Below, in pieces: positions 54,916 to 63,628 of a stretch of DNA of 64,000 nucleotides. Each line of letters begins with the position of its first letter. Within the stretch, counting starts at the first letter, position 1. The stretch spans positions 4,836,001 to 4,900,000 of the forward strand of contig NZ_CP117883.1 of NCBI RefSeq assembly GCF_028736215.1, read 5' to 3'. Source of the DNA: Mucilaginibacter sp. KACC 22773. GTDB lineage: Bacteria > Bacteroidota > Bacteroidia > Sphingobacteriales > Sphingobacteriaceae. Both the position numbers and the translations under genes were made by a program. Under the pieces are notes generated by a model that was not told the DNA's origin, ran no database searches, and was given only the letters and a program-made list of their open reading frames with translations.

Positions 54916-57060
54916 ATGAAATTTAACACCCGCGAAATCAACAGTTTCTTTTACAGTCAGTATTTTTCTGATGGTTTACGGATCTCGGCTGGCATCCTGC
55001 TGCCCTCGCTTTTGTTATTGGAGTTTGACAAATTTGATCTTGGGCTTACCCTATCATTAGGGGCGTTATGCATTTGTGTTATTGATACCCCCGGCCCGGC
55101 AACCCATAAGCGCAATGCTATGGCAATTGGCAATTTGTGCCTGCTCATTGTAGCAGTTACCACGGGTTTCGCACGCCTTAATATTTACACCCTGGGGCTC
55201 GAAATTACTTTATTCTCTTTCCTGTTCAGCATGTTTACGGTTTATGGCAACAGGGCTGCGTCTGTTGGTACATGCAGCTTGCTCATCATGATATTTATGA
55301 TGGATAAGGCCCTGGCCCCGTCAGATGTATTGCTGTACAGCCTGCAAATACTGGCAGGGGGGGTATGGTACATGTTATTTAGCCTCATCTTCTTCGGCAT
55401 CCGGCCTTACCGGGCTGCACAGCAAACCCTTGGCGAAAATGTGGCTGACATTGCCAAATTCCTGCGCATTAAAGCCGAATTTTACAATCCTGAAAGCGAT
55501 ATTGACGAAAATTACCGCAAGTTGGTAAGCCAACAGATACAGGTAAGCCAGCACCAGGATGCCGTGCGCGAATTGTTATTTAAAAGCCGCCTGGTGGTAA
55601 GGGAATCGACCCCATCAAGCCGAATCCTGGTTTTAACATTTGTTGACCTGGTAGATATGTTTGAGCAGATTATGGCCACGCACTATGACTATTACCAGAT
55701 GCGCGAAAAGTTTAAGGATACCGGCGTATTGAACGAGATAGCACGCATTATTCACCACATGGCCGATGAACTTGACGATGTGGCCTATATTGTATTATCA
55801 AACACCCGCCACCGCCATGTGATGGATTTTAACCTGGAGCTTGAAAAGCTAAAATTAAAAATAGACGCAATAGGTAAAGATCAGCAGGAAACAAGCACAT
55901 TGGTGTTAAAAAAGGTGCTCATCAACCTGCGTAACCTTACCGAAAGTATTAACAACATTTACAACTACTATAATTCAAAAACCTTATTAAAATCCACAGA
56001 AATAAAGGGTGAAGTAGAGTACTCCCAGTTTGTAACCCACCAGGATTATGCACCACATATTTTCTTTGATAATTTCACATTCGGGTCGGGCGTTTTTAAA
56101 CACGCGTTGCGGGTATCGCTGGTTTGTTTGGTTGGCTTTATAACAGCCAAAACCATAGCACAGGGCCACCATAGTTATTGGGTATTACTAACTATCATTG
56201 TAATATTAAAACCGGGTTTCAGCCTATCCAAACAGCGCAATTACCAAAGGCTGATAGGCACCATCGGCGGCGGCGCAATTGGCATACTCATCTTGAACTT
56301 TATACCCGATAGCACCGTTCAGTTTATATTGCTTACCATATTCATGATAGGCGCATACAGCTTTCAGCGGCTAAACTATGTAGTCAGCGTTATTTTCATG
56401 ACGCCTTATGTGCTTATTTTGTTTAAGTTTTTAGGCGTAGGCCTTTTAAATGTTGCCCAGGAACGAATCCTGGATACCGTGATAGGCTCATCTATCGCAT
56501 TTATTGCCAGTTACCTCATTTTTCCAACCTGGGAATTTGAGGTAATTGAAGAAACCCTGCGGGATGTGGTAGCGGCCAATATTAAATACCTGATTACCAT
56601 TGCCGAAAGTTTATCGGGCAAAACCATAGGAACTACCGCTTTCAAGCTGGCCCGTAAGGATATCTATGTAAAATCGGCCAACTTATCGGCTACTTTTGAG
56701 CGCATGACATCCGAGCCCAAAAGCAAGCAGCGTAACGTAAAAGAGGTGCACAAATTTGTGGTACTTAACCATATTTTATCATCGTACATAGCCGTTATAC
56801 AAGCGGGCCTGGTAAAAAATGCGCAACGACCGCACCCCGAGGCACTGCGGTTGCTCAAAAAAAACATATCAGTACTTAACGAAAGCAACAAAAAACTGCA
56901 TGGCCAAAGCATCGATTTTAACATAGGTAAAACCGCGCCGACCACCGAAATTGACAAACCCGAACTTACTGCCGACGAAAACCTACTAAAAGAGCAACTG
57001 GGTTTTATCAATAAAATAAGCTACGATATTGCGAAGGTGACGGATAGCATTTTAAAATAG
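54916..57060 (+). CDS. FUSC-family inner-membrane protein (YccS/YhfK-like)
   Basis: This 714-residue protein has two halves of membrane helices separated by a long cytoplasmic domain. The first helix bundle is at about 20-165, the soluble coiled region at about 170-390 (RIKAEFYNPESDIDENY, LEKLKLKIDAIGKDQQ), and the second bundle, the FUSC_2 domain, at about 395-545 (VSLVCLVGFITAKTIAQGHH, SYWVLLTIIVILKPGFS, RLIGTIGGGAIGILI). Residues 550-714 form a helical tail. Members are linked to export of aromatic acids or related compounds. It is divergent from ppc with about 280 bp between. A heptad repeat follows its stop at once. Confidence 0.92.
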   Translation: MKFNTREINSFFYSQYFSDGLRISAGILLPSLLLLEFDKFDLGLTLSLGALCICVIDTPGPATHKRNAMAIGNLCLLIVAVTTGFARLNIYTLGLEITLFSFLFSMFTVYGNRAASVGTCSLLIMIFMMDKALAPSDVLLYSLQILAGGVWYMLFSLIFFGIRPYRAAQQTLGENVADIAKFLRIKAEFYNPESDIDENYRKLVSQQIQVSQHQDAVRELLFKSRLVVRESTPSSRILVLTFVDLVDMFEQIMATHYDYYQMREKFKDTGVLNEIARIIHHMADELDDVAYIVLSNTRHRHVMDFNLELEKLKLKIDAIGKDQQETSTLVLKKVLINLRNLTESINNIYNYYNSKTLLKSTEIKGEVEYSQFVTHQDYAPHIFFDNFTFGSGVFKHALRVSLVCLVGFITAKTIAQGHHSYWVLLTIIVILKPGFSLSKQRNYQRLIGTIGGGAIGILILNFIPDSTVQFILLTIFMIGAYSFQRLNYVVSVIFMTPYVLILFKFLGVGLLNVAQERILDTVIGSSIAFIASYLIFPTWEFEVIEETLRDVVAANIKYLITIAESLSGKTIGTTAFKLARKDIYVKSANLSATFERMTSEPKSKQRNVKEVHKFVVLNHILSSYIAVIQAGLVKNAQRPHPEALRLLKKNISVLNESNKKLHGQSIDFNIGKTAPTTEIDKPELTADENLLKEQLGFINKISYDIAKVTDSILK

Positions 57061-57202
57061 TATCAAGTAGTTAGTATCAGGTATCAAGATTTTTTTGCTT
57101 TTTTCCGCTGCTTGTGTCCTCACAAGCAGCTACCCGTAATGTCCAATTTAACAGCGCAAACTCACAACTCCAGTCTTGATACTTGATACTAACTACTTGA
57201 TA
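57061..57202. repeat. Heptad-repeat inverted pair directly after FUSC stop
   Basis: Units TATCAAG, TAGTTAG, TATCAGG and TATCAAG (57061-57088) start at the base after the TAG stop. Their complements (ending CTTGATACTAACTACTTGATA, 57174-57202) make arms that match at 28 of 29 positions. Between them lies a T-rich stretch and a perfect 10-bp hairpin, GCTGCTTGTG and CACAAGCAGC (57107-57130). It may serve as a terminator or 3' stabiliser. Confidence 0.85.
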
Positions 57203-57215
57203 CTAATCCTACGTT

Positions 57216-57251
57216 ACGCCATTGGCCGGTATCCGCGCCGATCCTAACGCA
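57216..57251 (-). repeat. Dispersed repeat, GGATACCGGCC family, copy 3 (core only)
   Basis: On the minus strand GCGTTAGGATCGGCGC and GGATACCGGCCAATGG match the 5' half of the copy at 21256. The downstream half is absent. The remaining 170 bp to the kinase gene show nothing clear. Confidence 0.55.
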
Positions 57252-57424
57252 AATTTGTCTGAATCTGAATTAACCGAATTAAAGAATTTCCAGAATTGCC
57301 CACCTTGTTGGTCAAATTTACCTCACTACTAATTATTTTTTATTCAAAAAAAAATCGCTTATTTAACCTATCTTTTTAACACTTTATCACGTATAAATTC
57401 CTTATAATTAATTATTTATTTTAA

Positions 57425-59188
57425 ATGGAAAAGCTGAAACGGATTATTGGTTATGGCGATCCAGCTTTATCGCTCGAGAATAAACTTTTTAATGCCATAG
57501 CCTTATTCATTTGTCTTGATAACGTCATATCCATTATTATTAATGTTTTTTTGGGATTTAGCTGGGGGCTGATATTGGCTAATCTTTTTTTACTAATCTT
57601 TTCTGCATTTGCCTATTACCAAAGCCGTTTTGTACGCTATAGTGAAAAAAAAGTTTACATTTTTATTGGCTTTGGTATTGTCGCTATATTCCCCGGTTGG
57701 TTTTACAACGGGGGTATCAGCGGATCAACCACCCAGATAGGCATCTTTTTAATTGTATTGATAACGTTATTAATAAAACAGCGTTACCACTATATCTTCA
57801 TCGCTTTGTTGTGTGTTGTATTTGTTACCTGTTATCAGTTAGAAAAAATACATCCCGAATGGGTAACAGGTGCCGCCAACAAAGCATCTGCCGAATTTGA
57901 CTTGATAGCATCTGCCGTTATTAATATAATAGTAGTTGGTCTATTAATAGGCTTTATTAAAAAAAGCCACGAAAGCGATAAACGGGATTTAATTAAAAAA
58001 AGCGAGCAACTGCAACAATCGCAAATTGAACTCAGGTTGTCAAAAGAAGAAGCCGAAGCCGCCACCTTTGCCAAATCAAACTTTTTGGCCAATATGAGCC
58101 ATGAAATACGGACGCCATTAAACGGCATAATCGGTGCTTCGCAATTACTATCACGATCTGCGCTTACACCAGAGCAGCATGAGCTATTGCAAACCCTGCA
58201 ATCAAGCGGTCACATCCTCATCAATATCATCAGCGATATTTTAGATATCTCCAAAATAGAGGCCGATAAGCTAACCATTACCCCGGTTACTACCAACATC
58301 AGGCATTGCGTTAAAACTATTATCGATATCAGCCAGCCCGGCATTACCAACCTGCGCAAACCCATCAACCTGAGCTACCATGTAGATGATAATGTATCGC
58401 AATTTGTTAAGGTTGACGAAGGCCGCCTGCAACAAATTTTGGTAAACCTGATAGGCAACGCCATTAAATTTACCGATGAAGGCGCCGTTACGGTAACCGT
58501 AAAAGGATCCCAAATAAAAGATGGGGTACAAGACCTCAGCTTCCGCGTAAAGGATGATGGCATTGGCATCAGCCAGGAATCATTAACGCAATTATTTAAG
58601 CCATTTACCCAGGTAAATACAACGGCGTTGCGCAAATATGGCGGCACCGGCCTTGGTCTGTCCATCTGTAAAAAACTGGTCGAACTGATGGGTGGCAAAA
58701 TATGGGCCATCAGCAAGGAGGCCGAAGGGTCGTTATTTATTTTTAATTTGCCTTTAAGGGTTGCCAATGGCGAATTACCGGCCGACGTAAAAACAGATAA
58801 CAAAGAAGTATTCCAATACCGCCCGCTAAAAATTCTCCTGGCCGAAGACAATAAAATGAACCAGCTGATTGCAAGCAAAATTTTCAAAAAGGTTGGTTAT
58901 AGTATAGATATTGCCGAAAATGGCCGGGAAGCAATCCTGATGAGCGACAAGCAGCATTACGATCTCATATTTATGGATGTACAGATGCCTGAAATGGACG
59001 GGTTACAGGCTACACGTACCATTATAAAAAAGCAGGGCAAACATGCGCCGCCTATCATTGCCATGACGGCCAATGTTTTAAGCGAGGATGAAAATGAATG
59101 TACCATGGCTGGCATGAAAGATTTTGTAAGCAAGCCTTTTACCTTTGAGCGGTTGGAGAATGTGATTCAGAAATGGACTAAAGCTTAA
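57425..59188 (+). CDS. Membrane hybrid histidine kinase with receiver
   Basis: This 587-residue protein has about six membrane helices in the first 190 residues (for example ALFICLDNVISIIINVFLG, FGIVAIFPGWFYNGGISG), a coiled linker (190-222), and HisKA with His226 in ANMSHEIRTPLNGI. An ATPase domain follows (QILVNLIGNAIKFTDEG, GGTGLGLSICKKLVELMGG), then a C-terminal receiver with Asp518 in IFMDVQMPEMDG and Lys in FVSKPF near 570. It signals by intramolecular phosphorelay, but no HPt or output regulator is adjacent, so its partner lies elsewhere. The signal is unknown. The AraC gene downstream has its own promoter. Confidence 0.95.
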   Translation: MEKLKRIIGYGDPALSLENKLFNAIALFICLDNVISIIINVFLGFSWGLILANLFLLIFSAFAYYQSRFVRYSEKKVYIFIGFGIVAIFPGWFYNGGISGSTTQIGIFLIVLITLLIKQRYHYIFIALLCVVFVTCYQLEKIHPEWVTGAANKASAEFDLIASAVINIIVVGLLIGFIKKSHESDKRDLIKKSEQLQQSQIELRLSKEEAEAATFAKSNFLANMSHEIRTPLNGIIGASQLLSRSALTPEQHELLQTLQSSGHILINIISDILDISKIEADKLTITPVTTNIRHCVKTIIDISQPGITNLRKPINLSYHVDDNVSQFVKVDEGRLQQILVNLIGNAIKFTDEGAVTVTVKGSQIKDGVQDLSFRVKDDGIGISQESLTQLFKPFTQVNTTALRKYGGTGLGLSICKKLVELMGGKIWAISKEAEGSLFIFNLPLRVANGELPADVKTDNKEVFQYRPLKILLAEDNKMNQLIASKIFKKVGYSIDIAENGREAILMSDKQHYDLIFMDVQMPEMDGLQATRTIIKKQGKHAPPIIAMTANVLSEDENECTMAGMKDFVSKPFTFERLENVIQKWTKA

Positions 59189-59215
59189 TAGATCAAAATA
59201 AAAAAATCAGTAAAT

Positions 59216-59272
59216 AGTACCATTCAAACTATGTACAGTACCATTAAAGCGGTGGTATTGTGTGTAGCTTTG
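59216..59272 (+). promoter_or_regulatory. Direct-repeat operator and -7 box of araC-type gene
   Basis: AGTACCATT occurs at 59216-59224 and again at 59237-59245, 21 bp apart (two helical turns), the spacing expected for an AraC-type dimer. TAGCTTTG (59265-59272) matches the -7 consensus and ends 4 bp before the ATG. Confidence 0.6.
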
Positions 59273-59276
59273 AATT

Positions 59277-60152
59277 ATGATACAAAGCATTCCTATTTAT
59301 GATATTTGTTCCCTGTCCGACGTTCGGCAGGACGATCTGCTGGTAAGCCGGTTTGCGCCGTATCTTGATAGTCATAAAAGTCTGTTTTTTCCGCATAGGC
59401 ACTCGTTTTATCACCTGGTACTATTTACCCATGGTGCAGGTACGCACAGCATCGATTTTGAACGCTTTGACGTAAAGCCAGGCCAAATATATTTCATGGT
59501 TCCGGGGCAGGTGCACTCCTGGCATTTTGAGGGGTTTACAGATGGCTACATCATTAATTTTTCGGAAGCTTTTATCCAGTCGTTTTTATTACAACCGGGA
59601 TACCTGGATGGTTTTTCGTTTTTTAACGGCAATTTAAACGATGCCGTTGTTAATTTACCCGCCAATAGCTTTGCCACTGTAAAAGAACTGTTTGAGCGCA
59701 TCATCAATGAAATAAGCAGCCCTGCACCATCTGGCAGCGATATGGTGCGTTTGCTGATGTTACAAATTTTTATCCTTGTAAACAGGCTTAATAATAACCC
59801 GGTTACTGCCGGTAAACTAACCTACAACCAAACATTGCTTAAAAATTATCAAAAATTAATTGAACAGCATTACGCCGATATTAAGCTGCCAAAAGATTAT
59901 GCCGAACTGCTGTACATCACCCCAAACCACCTTAATGCCGTTTGTAAGGACTTATTGGGTTTATCGGCCGGCGAACTGATCCGCAACCGCACTTTGCTGG
60001 AGGCTAAGCGCTTGCTTACCAATCCGCAGTTGAGCATAAGCGACATTTCATTCAGGTTGAATTTTAGCGACAACTCCTACTTTACTAAATTTTTCAAAAA
60101 AACAGAAGGCGTTACCCCCGAAGAATTTCGCAAACAAATATTAACATCTTAA
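59277..60152 (+). CDS. AraC-family transcriptional regulator
   Basis: This 291-residue regulator has an N-terminal cupin sensor (about 30-120: FFPHRHSFYHLVLFTHGAGT, GQIYFMVPGQVHSWHFEGF) and a C-terminal double HTH (about 190-290: DYAELLYITPNHLNAVCKDL, GLSAGELIRNRTLLEAKRLL, ISDISFRLNFSDNSYFTKFF, TPEEFRKQI). The cupin pattern suggests it senses a small sugar or similar molecule. It is likely autoregulated through the repeats before its start. The DUF983 gene follows 13 bp later and is probably in the same operon. Confidence 0.94.
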   Translation: MIQSIPIYDICSLSDVRQDDLLVSRFAPYLDSHKSLFFPHRHSFYHLVLFTHGAGTHSIDFERFDVKPGQIYFMVPGQVHSWHFEGFTDGYIINFSEAFIQSFLLQPGYLDGFSFFNGNLNDAVVNLPANSFATVKELFERIINEISSPAPSGSDMVRLLMLQIFILVNRLNNNPVTAGKLTYNQTLLKNYQKLIEQHYADIKLPKDYAELLYITPNHLNAVCKDLLGLSAGELIRNRTLLEAKRLLTNPQLSISDISFRLNFSDNSYFTKFFKKTEGVTPEEFRKQILTS

Positions 60153-60165
60153 ACTGGATAACATT

Positions 60166-60579
60166 ATGGAAACTACCCAATATAAATTAGCAGCCTGGCC
60201 CGCCATAGTACATGCAAAATGCCCCCGTTGCCGCCGTGGCGACTTGTTTGCCAACAGTATGTATGGCTTTAAGGGTCAGGTGATGAACAAAACCTGCACG
60301 CACTGCGGCCTTGTTTATGAACGGGAACCCGGGTATTTTTATGTGGCTATGTTTGTGAGCTATGCCCTAAACGTTGCCGAAATGGTTACCCTTGCCGTGG
60401 CCATTAGTGTTTTAACCGGCAGCAGTAACCCCTGGCTGTATTGTGCCATTATATTAAGTGTGGCTGTAGTATTATCGCCGTTTAATTTCAGGTATTCAAG
60501 GGTGATACTGCTCCACTGGCTTACTCCTGGGTTACATTACCATCCCGAAATGAGCAAGGATAATTTTGTACATCATTAA
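60166..60579 (+). CDS. DUF983-family membrane protein with zinc ribbon
   Basis: This 137-residue protein starts with a zinc-ribbon-like segment (CPRCRRG with Cys19/Cys22 and CTHCG with Cys44/Cys47), followed by two membrane helices (about 60-80 and 85-105) and a HWLTPGLHYHPE tail. This matches DUF983, a small family of unknown function common in proteobacteria and Bacteroidota and sometimes linked to oxidase or envelope biology. The start at 60166 is 13 bp after the AraC stop, so co-transcription is likely. Confidence 0.88.
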   Translation: METTQYKLAAWPAIVHAKCPRCRRGDLFANSMYGFKGQVMNKTCTHCGLVYEREPGYFYVAMFVSYALNVAEMVTLAVAISVLTGSSNPWLYCAIILSVAVVLSPFNFRYSRVILLHWLTPGLHYHPEMSKDNFVHH

Positions 60580-60647
60580 ACCCTGCGTAGCGCTTTCTGT
60601 CAAAATTACAACAGTCCACATTTACCGCGACTTTAATTTTTTGAGTT

Positions 60648-60797
60648 ATGAAAGCAAGAATAGAAACCATAAAAACCGACATGTACAAAGTATTTATAAC
60701 TGGCAATGCCGATAATGTGCAATTAGCCAAAGCCTACTTTTTACTCGCCATTCCCGTGTTAAGCATATTTTTTACATTTGGGCATTTTAAATACTAA
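60648..60797 (+). CDS. Small membrane protein, 49 residues
   Basis: A 49-codon frame from ATG (60648) to TAA (60795-60797) encodes MKARIETIKTDMYKVFITG, a polar middle and one strong hydrophobic helix (YFLLAIPVLSIFFTFGHF). It lies 68 bp after the DUF983 stop on the same strand. The single-span topology and sensible composition support a real small protein. The family is unknown. Confidence 0.45.
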   Translation: MKARIETIKTDMYKVFITGNADNVQLAKAYFLLAIPVLSIFFTFGHFKY

Positions 60798-60826
60798 GAG
60801 CTGCCGGGCAACTTGCAAAAACAAGA

Positions 60827-60852
60827 CAGCCGGTACATTGCTATACCGGCTG
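60827..60852 (+). terminator. Hairpin between small membrane protein and secreted protein
   Basis: CAGCCGGTA and TACCGGCTG pair perfectly around 8 nt, between convergent genes. No T-run follows, so it may act with Rho or only protect the 3' end. Confidence 0.4.
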
Positions 60853-60903
60853 CTTGCAACTGTTTCCCTAACTAAATTAAACTAAAAAATTAACTGAATC
60901 GAA

Positions 60904-61233
60904 CTATTTGAATTTTTGGGGCAGGCTAAATTGATTGAATACTACTTGAAAATTGTCCAGGTATGAGTACTTTTTATAGACCTGTTTTTGTTTGCCATTA
61001 ACCGCGTAAAAAAGATATGACTGTGTGTTATCCTTTAAGCCTGTAAGCACAAACAGGCCGGTTTGGTCGGCAGCTATTGTTGAATCATGCACAGGGCTGT
61101 CATCGTCGGGCTCCGGCGATGTAAATTCATCTGTTTGCGATTGAACCTGAGGATCGGATGCAAAAACACTGGCACATGCCAATAGTACGAGTGATGCTAT
61201 CACGAAGAATAAAAAATGGTAAAAAAGTTTCAT
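60904..61233 (-). CDS. Small exported protein, possible lipoprotein
   Basis: This 109-residue protein has a hydrophobic leader (FYHFLFFVIASLVLLAC) with a lipobox-like LLAC at Cys20, although cleavage after VFA is also possible. The mature part starts with an acidic linker (FTSPEPDDDSPVHD) and a short beta-rich domain (TGLFVLTGLKDN, YLFYAVNGKQKQVYKKYSY). No family recognised. It is convergent with the small membrane protein and has a consensus -7 box about 50 bp upstream plus a TACGTA-type site. Confidence 0.6.
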   Translation of the reverse strand: MKLFYHFLFFVIASLVLLACASVFASDPQVQSQTDEFTSPEPDDDSPVHDSTIAADQTGLFVLTGLKDNTQSYLFYAVNGKQKQVYKKYSYLDNFQVVFNQFSLPQKFK

Positions 61234-61283
61234 AGCGATAGGCAGATTAAATTCGGGACTTAGGTATTAAATAAATGTTACAT

Positions 61284-61352
61284 CAAAGATACGGCTTGAC
61301 ATTTAAAAAACACACGGTGTTTTCACTGAAAATGCATACGTAGTTTTACGCA
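61284..61352 (-). promoter_or_regulatory. Promoter and TACGTA-type site of secreted protein gene
   Basis: On the minus strand TATCTTTG (61284-61291) matches the -7 consensus. About 45 bp upstream of it, TACGTAGTTTTACGCA (61337-61352, plus-strand reading) resembles the site at 20517-20536. The position would suit an activator. Confidence 0.45.
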
Positions 61353-61440
61353 ATTTTCAAGATAAATGGAATTTATCAATATTTTTTATAGCTAAACCCA
61401 GCAAATTTTGTATTCTTTGTAACATACCTATTACAATCAT

Positions 61441-61510
61441 TAGTCATTAGTCATTAGTCATTAGTCATTAGTCATTAGTCATTAGTCATTAGTCATTAGT
61501 CATTAGTCAT
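61441..61510. repeat. Heptanucleotide tandem repeat, ten TAGTCAT units
   Basis: Ten perfect tandem copies of TAGTCAT, non-coding, in the gap between the exported protein and the ABC transporter gene. Because the copies are perfect, length variation among strains is likely. Confidence 0.97.
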
Positions 61511-61558
61511 TATGGAAAGCTGCTTTGACGAAGATTGTTTTAACTATTTAACATAATC

Positions 61559-61684
61559 CAACTCACAACTCACAACTCACTACTCACAACTCACTACTCA
61601 CTACTCACAACTCACAACTCACTACACACAACTCACTACTCACTACTCACTACTCACAACTCACTACTCACAACTCACAACTCA
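61559..61684. repeat. Heptanucleotide tandem repeat, eighteen C(A/T)ACTCA units
   Basis: Eighteen consecutive 7-bp units, CAACTCA or CTACTCA with one CTACACA, span exactly 126 bp and end at the base before the stop codon of the ABC transporter gene (minus strand). The mixture of A and T at position 2 is not in a simple order. Confidence 0.97.
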
Positions 61685-63523
61685 CTATCTATATCCCGCC
61701 GCCTGCAAATCAAACAGTTCGGCATAGCGGCCGCCTTTCAGGAGCAGTTCTTCGTGGCTGCCAATTTCAGCAAGCTCGCCTTTTTCGAGTACCAATATTC
61801 TGTCGGCCATACGCACGGTGCTAAACCTGTGCGAGATCAGTACTGCCGACCGGCCTTTGGTGAGTTCGGCAAAGCGTTCAAAAACATTGAATTCGGCGCG
61901 GGCGTCGAGGGCCGAGGTTGGCTCGTCTAATATTAGTAACTGGGCATCGCGCATATAAGCGCGGGCAAGGGCAACCTTTTGCCATTCGCCGCCAGACAGC
62001 TCAACACCGTCGGCAAAGCGTTTACCCAGTTGCTGGTCATAAGCGCCGGGTAGTTTGGCAGCCAGTACATCGGCCAGGCTTTGGCGGGCCGAGTGTTCTA
62101 TCAGCGGCCGGTTATCCTGTTCGCTTATTTTACCCACGGCAATGTTTTGTGCAAAACTCATTTGGTATCGCAAATAATCCTGGAAGATAATGCCTACGTT
62201 AAGCCGCAAATCGGCCAGGTCATATTCGCGCAGGTCGATGCCATCTAATAAAATGCGGCCCTCAGTAGGGTCATATAACCGGGCTAATAATTTAACCAGG
62301 GTGGTTTTGCCGGCCCCGTTCTCCCCTACCAGCGCCAGCTTTTCGCCGGGATAAAGGGTAAAACTAAGGTGCCTGTTGGCCCATTTATCGGAGTTGAGGT
62401 ACCTGAACCCAACATCCTCAAAAGTAAAGCCCCGCCGAATAGTTTCAGGGAATGGCAGGCCACTTACCGAAAGTTTAATTTTAGGCTCGATCTCAAAAAA
62501 TTCAAAAAAATCGCGCAGGTAAATAGCCCCCTGCGATACGGCTGTAAAGCGGGTGAGTATTCCCTCGAGCAAAGCCCGCAACTGCCTGAAGGAACCTGCC
62601 AGGAAAGCCAGTTCGCCAATGGTTACACTGCCTTGTACCGCGCGGATAATAATCACCACATAAGCGCCGTAATAGCCAAGGCTGCCCAGCATGGCAAAAA
62701 ACGTACCCCATAAGGACCGGTTGATGGCCAGCCGCTTATTATCAGTATAAAATTTATTCGAAAGCTGTTTAAAGCGGTCGATGATAAACCCCGAAAGATC
62801 GAATATTTTTACCTCCTTGGCCGTTTCGTCGCTGGCGCCCAGGTAGCGGATATAATCCAGTTCACGCCTTTCGGGCGTTTGGCCGCGGGTAAGGGCATAG
62901 CTCCGGTCGTTAAAGTACGATTCGCCTAAAAAAGCGGGGATAATGGCTATAAGGAGCAATATTATAAGCCATGGGTTAAAGGCCATCAACCCTACCGCCA
63001 AAAAGCCCATGGTTATTAAATCCTGCACCTGGCTCATTACCTGCGATAGTAATATGGTGCGCCCAACGGTTTGCTGCCGTGCGCGTTCCAGCTTATCGTA
63101 AAACACCGAATCTTCAAACTGATCAAGATCCAGCGTGGCGGCGTGCGCCATGATTTTTACGGATGTGTGGTTGCTAAATAAATCGCCAAGCAGGCTATCC
63201 ATCAGGGTAATTGCGCGACTTAACGCATCGGTTAATATCGCCAAAGCAAACTCAAGCCCTACCAGCTCCCAAAGCTGGGCCATATCTTTTACCTGGCTGT
63301 GGCTTATGGTAACCACCTTATCAATAATAAGCTTGCCCACGTACAGCAGACCAAGCGGCATGGCCGAGCGGGCAATACGCAACAGGGCGTTAACTACAGT
63401 CATCCAGCGGTTGGTTTGCCATACCAACCTAAAAAAGGCAGGCAGGTTGCGCAACGCGTCGAAACGTTCTTTTAAGGTTATTTTGTTGTCGATGGTATTT
63501 TTGGGCGGGCGGTTGGTATTCAA
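61685..63523 (-). CDS. ABC transporter, fused permease and ATPase
   Basis: This 612-residue half-transporter has an N-terminal exporter-type membrane domain (about 35-335, helices at 48-66, 90-110, 170-200, 275-295) and a C-terminal ATPase. Walker A is GENGAGKTT (400-408), the signature is LSGGEWQ (509-515), Walker B is LLILDEP (529-535) and the switch His is His565 in ISHR. It would work as a homodimer exporting lipid, peptide or drug substrates; the substrate is not predictable. The 3' end abuts an 18-unit heptad array. No partner gene is adjacent. Confidence 0.95.
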   Translation of the reverse strand: MNTNRPPKNTIDNKITLKERFDALRNLPAFFRLVWQTNRWMTVVNALLRIARSAMPLGLLYVGKLIIDKVVTISHSQVKDMAQLWELVGLEFALAILTDALSRAITLMDSLLGDLFSNHTSVKIMAHAATLDLDQFEDSVFYDKLERARQQTVGRTILLSQVMSQVQDLITMGFLAVGLMAFNPWLIILLLIAIIPAFLGESYFNDRSYALTRGQTPERRELDYIRYLGASDETAKEVKIFDLSGFIIDRFKQLSNKFYTDNKRLAINRSLWGTFFAMLGSLGYYGAYVVIIIRAVQGSVTIGELAFLAGSFRQLRALLEGILTRFTAVSQGAIYLRDFFEFFEIEPKIKLSVSGLPFPETIRRGFTFEDVGFRYLNSDKWANRHLSFTLYPGEKLALVGENGAGKTTLVKLLARLYDPTEGRILLDGIDLREYDLADLRLNVGIIFQDYLRYQMSFAQNIAVGKISEQDNRPLIEHSARQSLADVLAAKLPGAYDQQLGKRFADGVELSGGEWQKVALARAYMRDAQLLILDEPTSALDARAEFNVFERFAELTKGRSAVLISHRFSTVRMADRILVLEKGELAEIGSHEELLLKGGRYAELFDLQAAGYR

Positions 63524-63628
63524 TATAAAATGTTCCTTTGTTTAATGTATTTAAACAAATTTACTCAATTGGTAAGGCATTAGTGTACAGATGGGATATT
63601 TGTGAGGGGTGGATGACAATAGTACACT

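Noticed and set aside
61441..61684. Possible CRISPR array
   Set aside because: Units are only 7 bp with no spacers and there are no cas genes. These are simple tandem repeats.
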